64,000 nucleotides of DNA. Source: Lathyrus oleraceus. Lineage: Eukaryota > Streptophyta > Magnoliopsida > Fabales > Fabaceae. Both the position numbers and the translations under genes were made by a program. Positions 43,060 to 55,979 of the stretch are shown here, in pieces (position 1 is the stretch's first letter; the number at the start of each line of letters is the position of its first letter). The notes under the pieces were generated by a model that worked only from the letters and a program-made list of their open reading frames with translations, did not search any database and was not told the origin of the DNA. The DNA lies in contig NC_066581.1 in the NCBI RefSeq assembly GCF_024323335.1, positions 432,344,136 through 432,408,135 on the forward strand, written 5' to 3'.

Positions 43060-46000
43060 TCTGTTTGAAGAGTAACTTGGACCACATCTTCTTTCGTCCA
43101 GTTGCTGATCACTTCCCCTAGTGCACGCGGGCGAACCCAGTTGTCGAGATCACAATCACTGTCACCATCTTCACTGCCGACCGCAAAGACGTCACCGTGA
43201 TTCATCAGCCCAGCGCTGGTAAAGGTACTCGGACCTGCTTGTACACCCTGCTCCGCTTGCAAAGGTTGATAGCCAATACCGAACTTATCCTCTTTGACAG
43301 GAAAATCCACCATCTTGCCCCAGCCTTCAGCTTTGCCAGAGTCAACAACCTCCTTGGCCTGCTTGTAAGACGCAATCGAAGCACCCGGCTTTCTCTGATC
43401 AGCAAACGCCACTCTCTCGAGAGCAACAGTCTCGAATGCCTGGCATAAGGTTTCATGGATCTCGCCGTCCACCTCTACATATTTGAAAGAGGACAGGTGA
43501 CTCACCAGAATATCTTCTTCGCCGCACACGGTCACAATCTGACCATTCCAGACATATTTGAGCTTCTGGTGGAGAGTTGACGAAACTTCCCCTGCTGCAT
43601 GAATCCACGGACGCCCAAACAAACAACTGTAAGTGGGCTGAATGTCCATAACATAGAAGATGATATCGAAAACCTCCGGACCTATCTTCATCGGTAAGGT
43701 AACTTCACCAAAAACAGAACGTTTGGATCCGTCGAATGCACGAACTATCAGGTCACTCGGAGTAAGCACAACCCCTTCAACAGATATCTTCTTCAAGATC
43801 TGCTTGGGCAGCACATTCAGCGACGAGCCGGTATCTACCAATACGTGAGACAAAACAGCACCCTTGCATTCCATGGTGATATGCAAGGCCTTGTTATGAT
43901 TACGTCCCTCAGGCGTCAAGTCTAGGTCAGTGAATCCTAAACCGTGCCTGGTACTCACGTTGGTAATCACACCTTCCAGTTGGTTGACGGATATCTTTTG
44001 AGGTACGTAAGCCATATTCAGCATCTTCAGTAAGGCGTTACGATGTGCCTCAGAGCACAGCAACAAAGAAAGAATTGAAATCTTGGACGGAGTCTGATTA
44101 AGCTGATCTACAATCTTGTAGTCACTCTTCTTGATAATTTTCATGAACTCCTCCACATCCTTCTCAAATGAACCCTCAGGCACCTCCTTCTGAGCAGGTT
44201 CTTCGTCAACCACAGCCTGTTTGCCCTTAGCCTTGGCGAGAGCCTCGACATTGTTATCTCTTAAAGGTTGTGGAGCAAACAAACGTCCACTTCGAGTAAA
44301 ACCTCCTGGTCCACCATCGTTGTCCACCATTGGACTTGCAACCACAGGAGTTCTACTGGGCATAACAATTGTCACATGCGCTTGATTTACCGGCCTCGTC
44401 TGATTCTCAGCCCTTCTGTTACTGCGATACGCGTTATCATATTTCCATGGCACAGCCCGAGTATCAACAGCCCTTCTGACTGGTGCAACAATTGTAGTTA
44501 GATTGCTGGCGGTTACTGGTGCAGAAATGGTAACATGAGTACCATTTGTTGCAGGCGCACTAACCCTCTGACCACGTCCTTCAGACGGTTTGAAGTAGAT
44601 GGTAACAGTTGACACTGACCCACGATCTCTGACAGCCCGACTGAATCGCAAACAACCCTCATCCATCAAACCCTGGATACCGGCCCTTAACTGTTCACAA
44701 CCATTTTCAGATTCAGCACAATCAACACAGTTCTGATCACAGCCCGGGTAGACACCACCATTCAGCAAACGGCCCTTTACAACTGACAGAGAAGTCTGAA
44801 TCTCATCAACACTGACCATCATATCCTCAGCTTCTACCCCTTCGATATTGTTCACTCTGTGAGCACCATGCGGCGGCATAGGGTTATTTACAACATTCGG
44901 CACAGGAGCAAAATTGATAGTTTTGGCATCAATCAGGTCCTGGACTTTATGATGAAAAGCCCTGCAATTTTCGATATGGTGTCCCGGCGCACCAGAGTGA
45001 AAGTCACAACGCACGTTGGCATCATACCCAGGTGGTATTTTTGTCAACGGCGCCATAGTCCTCAATTCAACAAACCCTAGTCTGAGCAACTCAGGCAGTA
45101 GCTCAGCATAGGTCATGGGCAATGGGTCAAAACGTCTATCAGGCATCCTCTGCCTCGGCTGATACAGATGTTGTTGTTGTTGTGGCATTTGTTGTTGAAC
45201 TCTCTGTTGTGGCGGTTGTTGACGTTGTTGAGGTGCCGGAATGGTCACAGCAGCAACCTGACGGTACTGATTTCTGTTCGGATTTCTGCGGTGTTGAACA
45301 GCATTCGTTTCACCCTCTCTCTGACGAGGTGCCCCAGCAAAAGGTTTATTGGATGACGAGGACCCAACATCCTGAATCTTACCAGCCTTGATCAAGCTCT
45401 CTGTCCTCTCACCACAGATAACCACATCCGAAAAACTACCGAATGGGCAGCTTCCCATCCGGTCCATAAAGACACCTTGTAGAGTACCAATGAACATGTC
45501 AGTCAGTTCCCTCTCCAGCATAGGGGGTTGTACTCTAGCAGCCAATTCACGCCACCTCTGGGCGTACTCCTTGAAGCTTTCTCCGGATTTCTGGCATAGA
45601 CTCTGCAGCTAAGTCCGGCTAGGCGCCATGTCCATATTATGTTTGTATTGCCTCAAGACGGCCTTACCCAGATCCTTCCAGCAACGGATAGAATCTCTCT
45701 TCAGTTCCATGTACCAATCCAAGGAAGCCCCAGATAAGCTGTCCTGGAAAAAATACATCCACATCTTTTAATCATCGGTGTAAGCAGAGATTTTCCGATA
45801 ATAAGCCTGCACATGGGTGCGAGGGCAGGAAGTACCATTATACTTGCCAAAAGAGGGTGCTTTGAATTTGTAAGGGATCCTCAACCCTTCCACCAGACCC
45901 ATATTGGTCACATCGAAACCCAAGGAATTCTGACGTTCCATGGCTCTTATCTTCTCAGCAAGGGCATCCACCTTACGATCCATATCCTCAACTCTTCCGA

Positions 46001-46367
46001 CCACTTCATCATCTTCACTCAGCAGTGTGAACATGTCCTCTTGTCTGTCAACAATCAGAGCAGGAGGACGAACTGGAGCCCGGGTAGCTCTGACATTGAC
46101 AATCTCTGCAGCAAGAGGTTGTCCGTTGATTCTGATCCCCCTTAACTCATCACCCACAGCGTAGTCATTGGCGGGAGCAGCAGCATTAACATTCTCATGA
46201 ACTGGGATGCCCACCGGCGACGCGCGGTTGGACTGCGGAATCACGGTCTCTTGTCTCTGAACCAGGGCTCGAAGTTCTTCTTGACCTTGCGCAACCCCTT
46301 GCATCATTGTCATAAACTGGGCCATGTTCGCCCTCATCTCAGCCAACTCCGTCTGAACTTGATCCAT
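43060..46367 (-). pseudogene. gag-pro: Gag-protease of the nested Ogre, two nonsense codons
   Basis: The first ATG is at 46367 (MDQVQTELAEMRANMAQF). In order: coiled-coil start, retrotransposon gag domain, glutamine-rich linker (PQQRVQQQMPQQQQ), knuckle variant CDFHSGAPGHHIENC, aspartic protease VLVDTGSSLNVLPKQI, and LFGRPWIHAAGE. A TAA at 45768-45770 replaces GAG, and a TAG at 45609-45611 replaces CAG, both within the capsid domain. From 45545 to the donor the frame is open for 829 codons, so nucleocapsid and protease parts are unbroken. Particle formation by this copy would need readthrough or help from another copy. Confidence 0.88.
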
Positions 46368-46792
46368 ACTTCTCTGTTGATTGAGTCTAGTTGAATACTG
46401 GTGCGGTCTTCGATCAGCTATCCTGCCTGACACAGGAACCAGAGTGAGAAGTCGCGAACAAGAGCACCTGTTATGCAATATGATATGAGTATGATGCTAA
46501 TGCATATGATGCTAATGCATATGATGCACATGATATGTTCATTTCTCAGGCATTCAAAAAGCCTGATTCATCTTCAAAAGATGGCAACCTGCAACAAGAA
46601 CAACTCAGGAAGCACAGGAACAGCAAAAACAAGAGCAATGAGTACAGAGTGAAACCAACAACCTCATCTATAAATGAGCAATATGGATCATACAACAATG
46701 TCAACAAAGATCCAGAGTAAACCAAAGTACAACAATGAATCCCACCCAACAAGCCTGGGGGTGATTCTCAACATACACATCAGAAATACAAG
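46368..46792 (-). other. Spacer between ORF1 and gag (nested)
   Basis: It includes 37 open codons upstream of the gag ATG (46368-46478), conserved with the outer copy at protein level (SRLLTLVPVSGRIAD), and a TTGCATAACAG sequence that could be a splice acceptor. The rest is non-coding, with ATGATGCTAATGCAT direct repeats near 46490-46530. Confidence 0.4.
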
Positions 46793-48437
46793 CTAAGACA
46801 AACGACTTCCAAGAATGAGCGTCTTCAAGTAGTGACACTGGTCTATCAACAGGTCACACTCTGAACATTCTGGAAAGGGAGTAATCTTCTCCTTCAACTG
46901 TCTTCTGAGCTCCACAACTTCTCCTCCAAGTTGATCCTCTGATGCAAGTCTCAAGTCGACTTCCTTCTTCAACTGGATATCTTTGTCTCTGAGTTGCTTC
47001 TCCAAGTCTCTGATCTTCTTCTGATAACTCGCTTCAGCTCTCTGCAATCTCAAACACTCTCGGTGCTCTGCATTCAGCAAGTTCTCCATCTCTTCATAAG
47101 ATCTCTTCTTGCTCCTTACCCCCCCCCCCCACATCAACACTCTGGATATCTCTGAGTTGATGAGTCAGGTTCAACCTATCAGCTTTGGCTTGATACAACT
47201 CCATCTGGGCATCTTGCTCTTTCTCCTTCAACCTGCGATTCTCCATTAGGGCTTGCTTGTACTGCTCAGCAGGTACACTCTCAGCAAGGATCAAAGGCGG
47301 TTGTACTTGTAAAGGATTCATCCTATCATAGGGCAACAGCAAAGTTTCCACTCTCTTCTTGACCCACTCAGTGTAGTCAGGCATAGCAATGGCAAACTTC
47401 TTCCCTAAGACAGCTCCATCTTGGACACCAATAGATTTCCAAGCTCTTCCCACTCGCTCCAAGCTAACAGGGTCACTTTGCTTCTCAAAATATACACTCT
47501 CAGCTATCTCAGCCTCAAGTGGTCTTCCATTCATCAGGAACCCCAACTGGCGAAGAGAAAGAACCGGGTTGTAATTGATGCAACCCTTAGTCCCTACAAG
47601 TGGCACATTCCGGAATTCCCCACAACTCATAATAACATCACGCACATCCATCCGGTAAGATTGCCATTTGATATCATATGAAGTAAGAGACATAACCCTC
47701 TGAGTCCACCTATGAGTGCCCTGAGCATCCACAAAAGGTCCACTGACTGGCAGGAGAGACAAGAACCATCTGAGCAAAAGTGGCAGGCAACATCTGATAG
47801 CTCCACCCTTACCATGCCTACTGTGGATAGCATAATAGGTGTCAGCTAACAGAGTAGGAACTGGATTTCCTCCAATAAAGATAATGACTGCAGCATAGTC
47901 CACAAAGTTGGGCATACTCGGGAACAATACAATCCCATAGATCATAACAGCTAACTGAGCATGAAAAGCTTCCCTATTCCCCTTCTCTGCTTCTTCTCTG
48001 GCAATCCTCAACAGAAACTTCAAAGGCAGACCCACGACATCCTCACTGGACCTCCAACTATCACTGACTTCCTTGATACCCAAATGGAGAGCTCTGGCAA
48101 CAACTCTGAAATCAACCTCCTTAGGCACGTCCAAGAAAGGAACCTGATATCGGATCGGGACACTCAACAGAATGGAATACTCCTCGACAGTAGGCGCCAA
48201 CTGATAATCCTAAAAGGTGAAGCAACGAAGCTCTGGGTCATAGAACTGAAGAAGAGTCTGCAATGGCACTGGATCAACTACCATCTTCAACAGTGTCAGG
48301 ATATCTCCATACTGATCAACAAACCCCTTCTGATTACCACTGGTCACCAGGTTACTCAACTCTATCAGAGACGTCAAAGGCTCACGGTGAAAGCTGTAGG
48401 AACAAGTCTTCCGCTTCAACTCTAGGACTGTTGCCAT
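46793..48437 (-). pseudogene. Ogre ORF1 protein, stop and frameshift (nested)
   Basis: From ATG at 48437 (MATVLELKRKTCSYSFHREP) it matches the outer ORF1 along its length. A TAG at 48210-48212 interrupts it after RCFTF, where the outer copy has a histidine codon. A run of 12 C (47119-47130 on the plus strand) replaces a short coding segment and shifts the frame before the C-terminal coiled coil (46793-47140). The central 368-codon part is open. Function unknown; see the outer copy for domains. Confidence 0.85.
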
Positions 48438-49230
48438 CTCTATCAGTGAATAGACTCTGGAATGTACCTGAGAAATGATATGCATGCAGGGCTTAGTTTT
48501 TTTCTTTTTTTTTTAATTCTTTTTCATTGCGTATCTTTTTTTGAAAATAAACATGCTATGATGCAAATGATGCAAGACAAGACTGGCAGGCTGTGCATCT
48601 CGGAGCACATGATCGAAGCTTCGGCTCGAACTCGGAACCACAATTCACCTGAAACCCAAAGTCATCTGATAAACTGTCATCTGAATCCAATCTGAGGAAC
48701 AAAGTCACCAGCAGGATCACAAGTCACCAACAAGTCATCGACAAGTCACCAACTGTACCTGTAATAAGGATCATTCCCTCCCCACTCACGGGTGTCATCT
48801 AGGCCAGGGTAAGGTCGAGAGAAACGCAGCATAAATAATCTTTCACAGAATACCATCATATACACACCCGAAGTATGTAACGATAATATCCCATCAGGGT
48901 CTGAACTGCTCGTGATGTCAATGTTCCGCTAAGTGGCGCATACCACCCGCTTCCCATGAATCACTCTATTCCTAGGTTTCCTAGATTTCACTCATAGCCT
49001 GGGTATTGGGCCTTTTACCTCGAGTAACTCCCACACCAACAGAGAGAACACAGCACAACCAGCACAGATGAATATGAATGAATGCAAACATTAATGCACA
49101 CATAAATGCAAACAATAAATAAATGAATGCAATAAATAACAGCAAACAGCAACCAAAACCCTAACCTAGAGAGCGCTAGGAGAGACTCGCTTAGGGAAGA
49201 TGGACCAGCAAGAGGTCAACTTCTCTTAGT
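48438..49230 (-). other. Leader between primer site and ORF1 (nested)
   Basis: Untranslated leader matching 22579-23328 of the outer copy, including CAAGTCACC direct repeats near 48710-48760. No gene seen. Confidence 0.6.
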
Positions 49231-49247
49231 CCCCAACAGAGTCGCCA
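49231..49247 (-). other. Primer binding site, nested Ogre
   Basis: The minus strand reads TGGCGACTCTGTTGGGG two bases after the LTR end, one base different from the outer element's site. Confidence 0.7.
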
Positions 49248-49249
49248 GC

Positions 49250-52200
49250 TGTCGCATTACGCGAAAAACCGGCGGGAAAACAGAACAACAGAGCCGCCAC
49301 CGTGCGTTATTTATCCCAAAAAAGGGAAAGGAAACACTCGAAGTAAACCTGGAAAAGACATGGTCTCGCGACCAAAGAGAATGGGATCGAGAGTCGGTTA
49401 TGCGAAGGGAAGGTATTAGCACCCCTACGCATCCGTCGTACTCGATGGGATCCACGCAGAAAAGGAAGGAAAATGGTTGCTAAAACACTACTCACAAACA
49501 AACACACTGGCTGAAAGAGACACAGGAAAACAAAAGAAACTAACTCGGCAGGATATCGCATCCTGGGCCTACGTAGTCTGTCAGGCACAGACATCAGAGT
49601 CGACGTAGTTCGGAACTAGGGGAAAACATGCTCGCTAGGATGTCGCATCCTATGCATACGTATCTTCTCGGACTAAAGAAGAATCAGAGCACTTGTAGCT
49701 CGGCTAACGCACGCCAAACAAAACCACACAGGAAATCGACTGCCAATCGCTGGACTTACGTCAAACTCCACACAAACACAGGCAAACATGGAAACCGAAT
49801 GCCGATCGCTGGACTTACATCAGACTTCGAACCAAACACACCCACACTGGAAACCAAATGCCAATCGCTGGACTTACATCGGACTCCAAGCACACAAGAA
49901 TAGGATACGGAATGCCAATCGCTGGTCTTACATCCATCTCCTGACACACACAAGACAAAACAAAAAGGGCGCCCAGAGAGATCAGCTCATCTCCTGCCTA
50001 CGTACCTCATCTGGTATGAGGATCAGGGCGACGTAGTTCCCCTACGCAGGGACAAAGGACTAGCCTAACCAGAGACTGGGAAATGACATACTAGAAGGGA
50101 GACTAACTCGAGCCTAATAGTTATCATGCACATTCACCATGGTCCTAGGTCAAGGTTTCTAGATAACTTGCACAGGGAGCAAGCTAAACCTAAGCAGCAC
50201 AAGCAAAGCAATCAATCACACAGATAGCACACACTATATACAAGCAAAGTGGGCTCACACAAGGTTAGGCTGTGAAACACAAGCCAACTAGAATCGGGTG
50301 ATGTTAGCTCTTAACCCTAACATTGAGAGTTAGGGTGAAGCAGATGAAATGGGAAGTGAGGGGTGTGCCACACAGCTCTTATCCCTGGCCTGGGAGAGCT
50401 TGACTCAAATAGAAGGCGTGGGAGTTCAGAAAGCATGAACTCTTCTATCCACATGACTGACTCAACAAGGATCTTGGGTTAATACCCACAATGCATCAAC
50501 ATGTAATGTGAGCAAAGGGATGACACACTGAATAGCAGGAGATGGACTACACATCTCTTTTATCTGCCAATTGCCTTATCAAAGGTCTTTTCCTGCTTGG
50601 CACAAAGATAAACAAACACAAGCATTGCCTCTTAAGGAGGACTTCAGACAGGTGCCTGCCCAAGTAACAGGACAGGTCTTCCAGACTACATGAAGTCAGA
50701 GATGTTATACCTTAATGCTTAAGCTATCAAGCAAAGCAAAAGCAAGTTCAAAAGAACTTAAGCAACTAATGTACCTGAAAAGAATCTAACACAATCAGTA
50801 TACAAGTCAACAAAATCAAACAGACAATCCAAAAGTCAACAGACACTACACAGTCAAACAAGTAATGCAACAATGCACCAAGGCAAAGCACAAGCTCAAC
50901 TCAAATGAGCTAAAAGCAACCTACAAAACAAATCAATGTTAATCACCATCAACCAATCAAACCAATTCAAGAAATGTGAATCAATCTCCTCAAAGCCATA
51001 CGCTTCTTATCCTGAAAACAAAGCTCAAACATAAGCACCAACCACTAGGACAAGGCCTAGGGTCAAAGTTGGAGAAATAATCCAAAACAGAACATGAAAA
51101 TTGACATGAATCAAATCAAACCAATCAAGAACACAATCCAAGTGGTCCCATGTCAATAGCATCAATCAATTTCATTTCACAATGCACATAAGGCAAAGCA
51201 TGCAAGTTGAAAGCTCATAGAAGCAAACAGAATGAACCAATCCACATCAACTCAAAAATGATTCAATAAATCCCAAGAAAAATCAAGGCTAAACAGCACT
51301 AATCACACGATCAACACACCAAAAATCAAGGCATTTGGACAAGTATAAGCATGGCAAATAAATTCCATAAGGCAAGGTAAGCATAAACAAGCTCAATTAG
51401 GGCACAAAAAGCTACATCAACCTAGCACAAGCCTAAAACAGAATCCAAACATGATAAATGCATAAAACCAAAGCCACAATGAACTTCAAAGTGTCTAGAA
51501 TCAATGTGAAAATTTTCAAGTTCATAGGATAAACATCAAGCATTTCACAAATCATTAAAGTTCAGTACTATCCAAAAGTCCACAAATGGCAAGCCAGAAA
51601 GGAAAATCCCAAACAAATCAAAAATGAGTCTACAAATTCCACAAAAATTCATGAGTAATCCTAACATCCAGAAGTAGCATCATGCAAAAATTCACATCAT
51701 TTGGCATTTATTTGGAATGGAAAAGAAAATCCACAATTTGAGCAAGCAATGGTGTGACACACATTGTCACATCTACATTAACCAGATCATAACTCAACAT
51801 CCAGAAATGAGAAAAATGCAAACTCTATACCAAAATGTCCCTAAAGATGTCTAGTTTAAGCATGCAAAGTTTCAAAGGCATTGGATTAAAATCCATCATT
51901 TCACAAAGAAAATGACAAGCAAGGTACAAAAATCATACATGTGAACAATCCCTAAGCAAAATTAAAATCTAACCGTGCACAATTTCTGGAAAAAAATCTC
52001 ATAAAATAGTAGCCATCATAAGGAACAAGGTGAAAAAATTCCCAGGTCAATTGGATCATCCATCAATGAGTTATGATTTTTTGAATGAATGGAAAAAATA
52101 AAAAAACATGAAATGGCATACATGAACATGGATGGTTAAAAGATGAAATAATGCAAGGCCTGGTTTGAAAATACATGCGCCCGGAATCGAAGTGTGGTCG

Positions 52201-54071
52201 GTTTTGAAAGTGGCGCGTTTCATCATGAAATGCATCGTTTCATTAATACTTATGTGGCCGTGTGAAGCTCTCGTATCCAATCATTTCGCCACGCCCGTGC
52301 CAAGTGGACCAGTGCATGAACACAAACATGAAAACGCATGCAAATAGGCGCAGGCAAGGATTAAACGCGTTTCTGGACTTAAAACCCTAAGTTCTTCATC
52401 AGATTCATACGTGTTCATATGCTCAAGAACACATTCATCCAGAAATTGAAAAAACTTATATCATCATGTAGATCTTTCCACGTACATTAACATGCTATAA
52501 TCAATTTGACCTAATTCTCATTATCATGCATGAACCGAGCAAGATAACATTCACACATCAAACTTAGATTCAACCTAACTCATTCATCTCTTCATGAAAA
52601 TCAATGAGACAAAGCTCAGCATACTCAGGGATTAAAGATCTACAACATGTATATCATAATTTCATGAATGGTGGTGATCGAATTCTAACCTTAATAGAAG
52701 TGCAGAAGTGAAACAAGTTGATTCAAGCTTTGCCAAGTCCAAACAGTCCTTCTTTAGCTCTTGTATGATGATTTGGATGAAGGTTTGGAGGTTGATCTTG
52801 CACGATCTAGCTGGAATCTTCAACTGCCATTGATGAGCAAAACTTCAACAGTTCCAAAATGTGCACGAAATCCTTGAAATCTTGCTTCAATCTTGTTCAA
52901 AAATGCTCGTGGATCATAGATTGATCAAGAACGAGGCAAGGTTTGTGAAGAATTTGGATGAAAAAGTGAGAGAACCAAATTGTGAAAATTGAGAAAAATG
53001 GATCTAGATCTGAAAATTTTGATGTGTTAATCACAAAACAGTTATGATTATGCTATATATATGGTCTGTTAATGAAGTTCTTAATCACCATTAGCCAAAT
53101 GCAAGTGGATTAAGTGAAATGAAGGTGTTGATGCAAATTGTGCAATTCACCTCATGTGCATGAAATGGATGCTACAGTGCACGAGATCTGTGCTAATTCA
53201 CCTGAAAAAGCAATTTGGAGCCAAATGCCAATGTTTGAATGCATGGACAATGCTTACTTTTTGAATTTAAAAGTTCCCTCCAAAATTCAAATGAAAATGT
53301 CACTATTTTTGTAATGGAAATGCATGGTTTATGATGCATGTTTTGGATAGTTCATGTCAAAACAAGAATGTTTCAAAAAGAACCATTTCATTTGGCCTTT
53401 TGGTTCAAAAGTTATGCACTTTTGAATTCCAAAATCCTTTGACCATGATTGATCCATAACTTCTCAACCATACATGAGAAATTCATGTTCTTGGACTTTT
53501 TAGAAAGGTGAGAGCAAGATATTCAACTTTTATGTTGGACAAAAATTCATTTAAAGCTTGCTTGATGATGTAAACTTGAGGAGAAAACCTTTCCATTTTG
53601 GGCAATTTCAAATTACAGGTCACTTACTATTTTTGGAAACTTTTCATCTGACCTCAAATTCTTCATTGTTGATGTTTGAAATGTCAAATGAGACTTGTAT
53701 GGACATGAATGAGGCCTCTCTAACCATCTCCCACCTTCAAATCCATGATTTCATGCACAGTTGACTTTGGTTGACTTTCTAGGGTTTCAGATGAATTTCA
53801 GCTTGACTGTTGAGCTTTGATCATCCAATCTTTGGCCAAACCACTTCAAAATGATCCCTAGGTCATATGAACTCAATGAACCAACCCTGGGGCTTTGCTT
53901 CAATTGGAATTGCACTTGCTTGCTTGCACAACTGGATCTCCTAACCAGTCTTGACTGATGACTTGCACTTGGGCAATGGACAATGCAATGCTATGCAGTG
54001 GACAATGCAATGCTAATGACCTAAAATGAAAATGTATATACAAATGGGAGGTGCAAATTTGAGGTGCTACA
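49250..54071 (-). repeat. Nested Ogre 5' LTR (4822 bp)
   Basis: On the minus strand it runs from TGTAGCACCTC at 54071 to GCGACA at 49250. It matches the 3' LTR with few differences. A four-copy leader repeat lies at about 49737-49938, with hairpin modules near 49550-49610, 49627-49705 and 49973-50042. Confidence 0.95.
53053..53062 (-). promoter_or_regulatory. TATA box in nested Ogre 5' LTR
   Basis: The plus strand reads CTATATATAT; on the minus strand the context CATATATATAGC aligns with GAGTATAAAGCC of the outer LTR. It sits about 1 kb into the LTR. Confidence 0.5.
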
Positions 54072-54076
54072 ACATG
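54072..54076. repeat. Right target-site duplication ACATG (nested Ogre)
   Basis: It is identical to 31292-31296; the outer pol frame resumes directly after it. Confidence 0.95.
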
Positions 54077-55183
54077 GTTCTGCTCAGATGCGTGGATAGA
54101 CACGAAGCAGACATGTTGATGCAAGAAGTGCATGAAGGATCTTTTGGTACCCATGCTGGTGGTCATGCAATGTCTAGGAAATTGTTGAGAGCCGGTTATT
54201 ACTGGATGAATATGGAATCCGATTGTTTCAAATACACTCGGAAGTGCCATAAGTGTCAGATCTATGCTGATAAGGTGCATGTACCACCAAGCCCTCTGAA
54301 TGTCATGAATTCGCCTTGGCCGTTCGCCATGTGGGGCATTGATATGATTGAGAAGATTGAGCCCACTGCTTCTAATGGACATCGCTTCATCCTGGTTGCG
54401 ATTGATTACTTCACAAAGTGGGTGGAAGCGGCTTCCTATGCTAACGTTACCAAACAAGTGGTTGCCCGGTTCATTAAGAAGGAAATCATCTGTCGTTACG
54501 GGGTTCCTGAAAGAATCATCACTGACAATGGTTCGAATCTCAATAACAAGATGATGAAAGAGCTTTGTAAAGATTTCAAGATTGAACATCATAATTCTTC
54601 TCCTTACAGACCGAAGATGAATGGTGATGTAGAGGCGGCAAACAAGAACATTAAGAAGATTGTGCAGAAGATGGTCGTGACGTACAAGGATTGGCATGAG
54701 ATGCTGCCTTTCGCTTTGCATGGGTACCGTACCTCAGTACGTACGTCGACCGGGGCAACCCCGTACTCCCTTGTGTATGGTATGGAAGTTGTCCTACCTG
54801 TTGAAGTGGAGATCCCTTCTCTGAGAGTCTTGCTGGATGTCAAGCTTAACGAAGCTGAATGGATTCGAACAAGGTTTAACGAGTTAAGCCTTATCGAAGA
54901 GAGACGGTTAGCAGCTGTGTGCCATGGGCAGTTGTATCAGATAAGGATGAAAAGAGCCTTTGATCAGAAAGTGCATCCTCGAAGCTATCAGACTGGTGAT
55001 CTAGTTTTGAAGAGGATCCTTCCTCCCGGTACAGATAACAGGGGCAAATGGACTCCTAATTATGAAGGTCCATATGTTGTTAAGAAGGTTTTCTCTGGTG
55101 GAGCCTTGATGCTTACAACTATGGATGGTGAAGATTTTCCGTCCCCTGTTAACTCAGATGTAGTCAAAAAATACTTCGCATAA
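54077..55183 (+). pseudogene. pol: Pol, 3' part: integrase (outer)
   Basis: This continues the outer pol after the nested insertion and is open to TAA at 55183. It has an H-H-C-C finger (EVHEGSFGTHAGGH, KCHKC), a catalytic core with MWGIDMIEKI, TDNGSN and GDVEAANKN, and the C-terminal GPYVV module ending VVKKYFA. The nested LTR happens to supply an upstream ATG at 54026 in frame, giving a 385-codon integrase-only frame. I see no reason to think this fusion is expressed. Confidence 0.9.
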
Positions 55184-55979
55184 ATTGACCCGCTGGACAA
55201 AAAGAAAAAAGAGTCCAGGCAGAAAAGGGCATCCCGGCGAACCAAAAAAAAAAGAAAAGGTTCGGGCAAAAGTTAGGGATAAAAATGAAAAGAATTTGTA
55301 CACCTGGTAAGTCGAAAACCCGCAAGGGCGGCTTAGGCAAAAATGGGTATCCCAGTGGATTGAAAACCCGAAAGGGCGATCCAGGCAAAAGATGGATTAA
55401 AGCGAAGACTACAGTCTGAGTTATCTGTACTTCACCGCGCTTCATCGTCTGCCATCTCAAAGGGTATGATCGGTCCAGTCATTCTTCTCAGAAAGCAAGG
55501 AATTCGGGAGAAAATTGATGATCTGTGAGTCATAACAGAATTGGGAAATAGTGGATGCCGTATTCACATTGCCATTAGGATAGATTTTTCCTTTTGTGCG
55601 CAATTACCTCTTTCTAGGAATTGCTTCCCGATGTATTCGCCTTTTCAGGCCCATTTTCAATCAATAAAAGTCGTTATTCAGATAAATAGCTCTCTTGTTG
55701 TTATTTTTACTGTTTTGTTTGCAAAAACGTCCAAATTTTTTATAAACATTGCATATAAAAACATGAAGGCTAGACAATAACGTGCAGAAAGATAAAACAT
55801 TTGAAAATCATTTTGAATGTTGAGGACACTTGAGCGTATCTTGTCCATGCAATCCCCTGGGGCATGTTTGTTGTGCTGTTTTGCAGGTTGTCACCTTGGG
55901 ATTCCTGGCTGAGGCAGATAAGCCATGGTTTGATCAGGGATGTTGTTAGCACTGTCTGAAAGTGTAAGAGGATGGGGAC
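55184..55979 (+). other. 3' UTR segment after outer pol
   Basis: No gene. It holds the same AAAACCCGCAAGGGCGG / AAAACCCGAAAGGGCGA pair as the nested element and an AT-rich part matching about 38700-38900 inverted. Confidence 0.5.

Larger units (their letters stand above)
31297..54071 (-). mobile_element. Nested Ogre element, 22,775 bp
   Basis: A complete-length Ogre in the opposite orientation, inside the pol gene of the outer Ogre, flanked by ACATG. LTRs are 31297-36116 (3') and 49250-54071 (5'). In minus-strand order it carries PBS, ORF1, gag-protease, intron, pol, minisatellite-rich 3' UTR, polypurine tract. Pol is uninterrupted. ORF1 has one nonsense codon and one frameshift, and gag has two nonsense codons. 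LTRs differ at about 10 of the first 600 positions, less than the outer pair. Confidence 0.95.

Noticed and set aside
54026..54076. LTR-integrase fusion as a new gene
   Set aside because: The in-frame ATG comes from the inserted LTR by chance; no promoter or conservation supports it.
53900..54721. 273-codon minus-strand frame opposite integrase
   Set aside because: It is a shadow of the conserved integrase coding strand and crosses the nested LTR junction.
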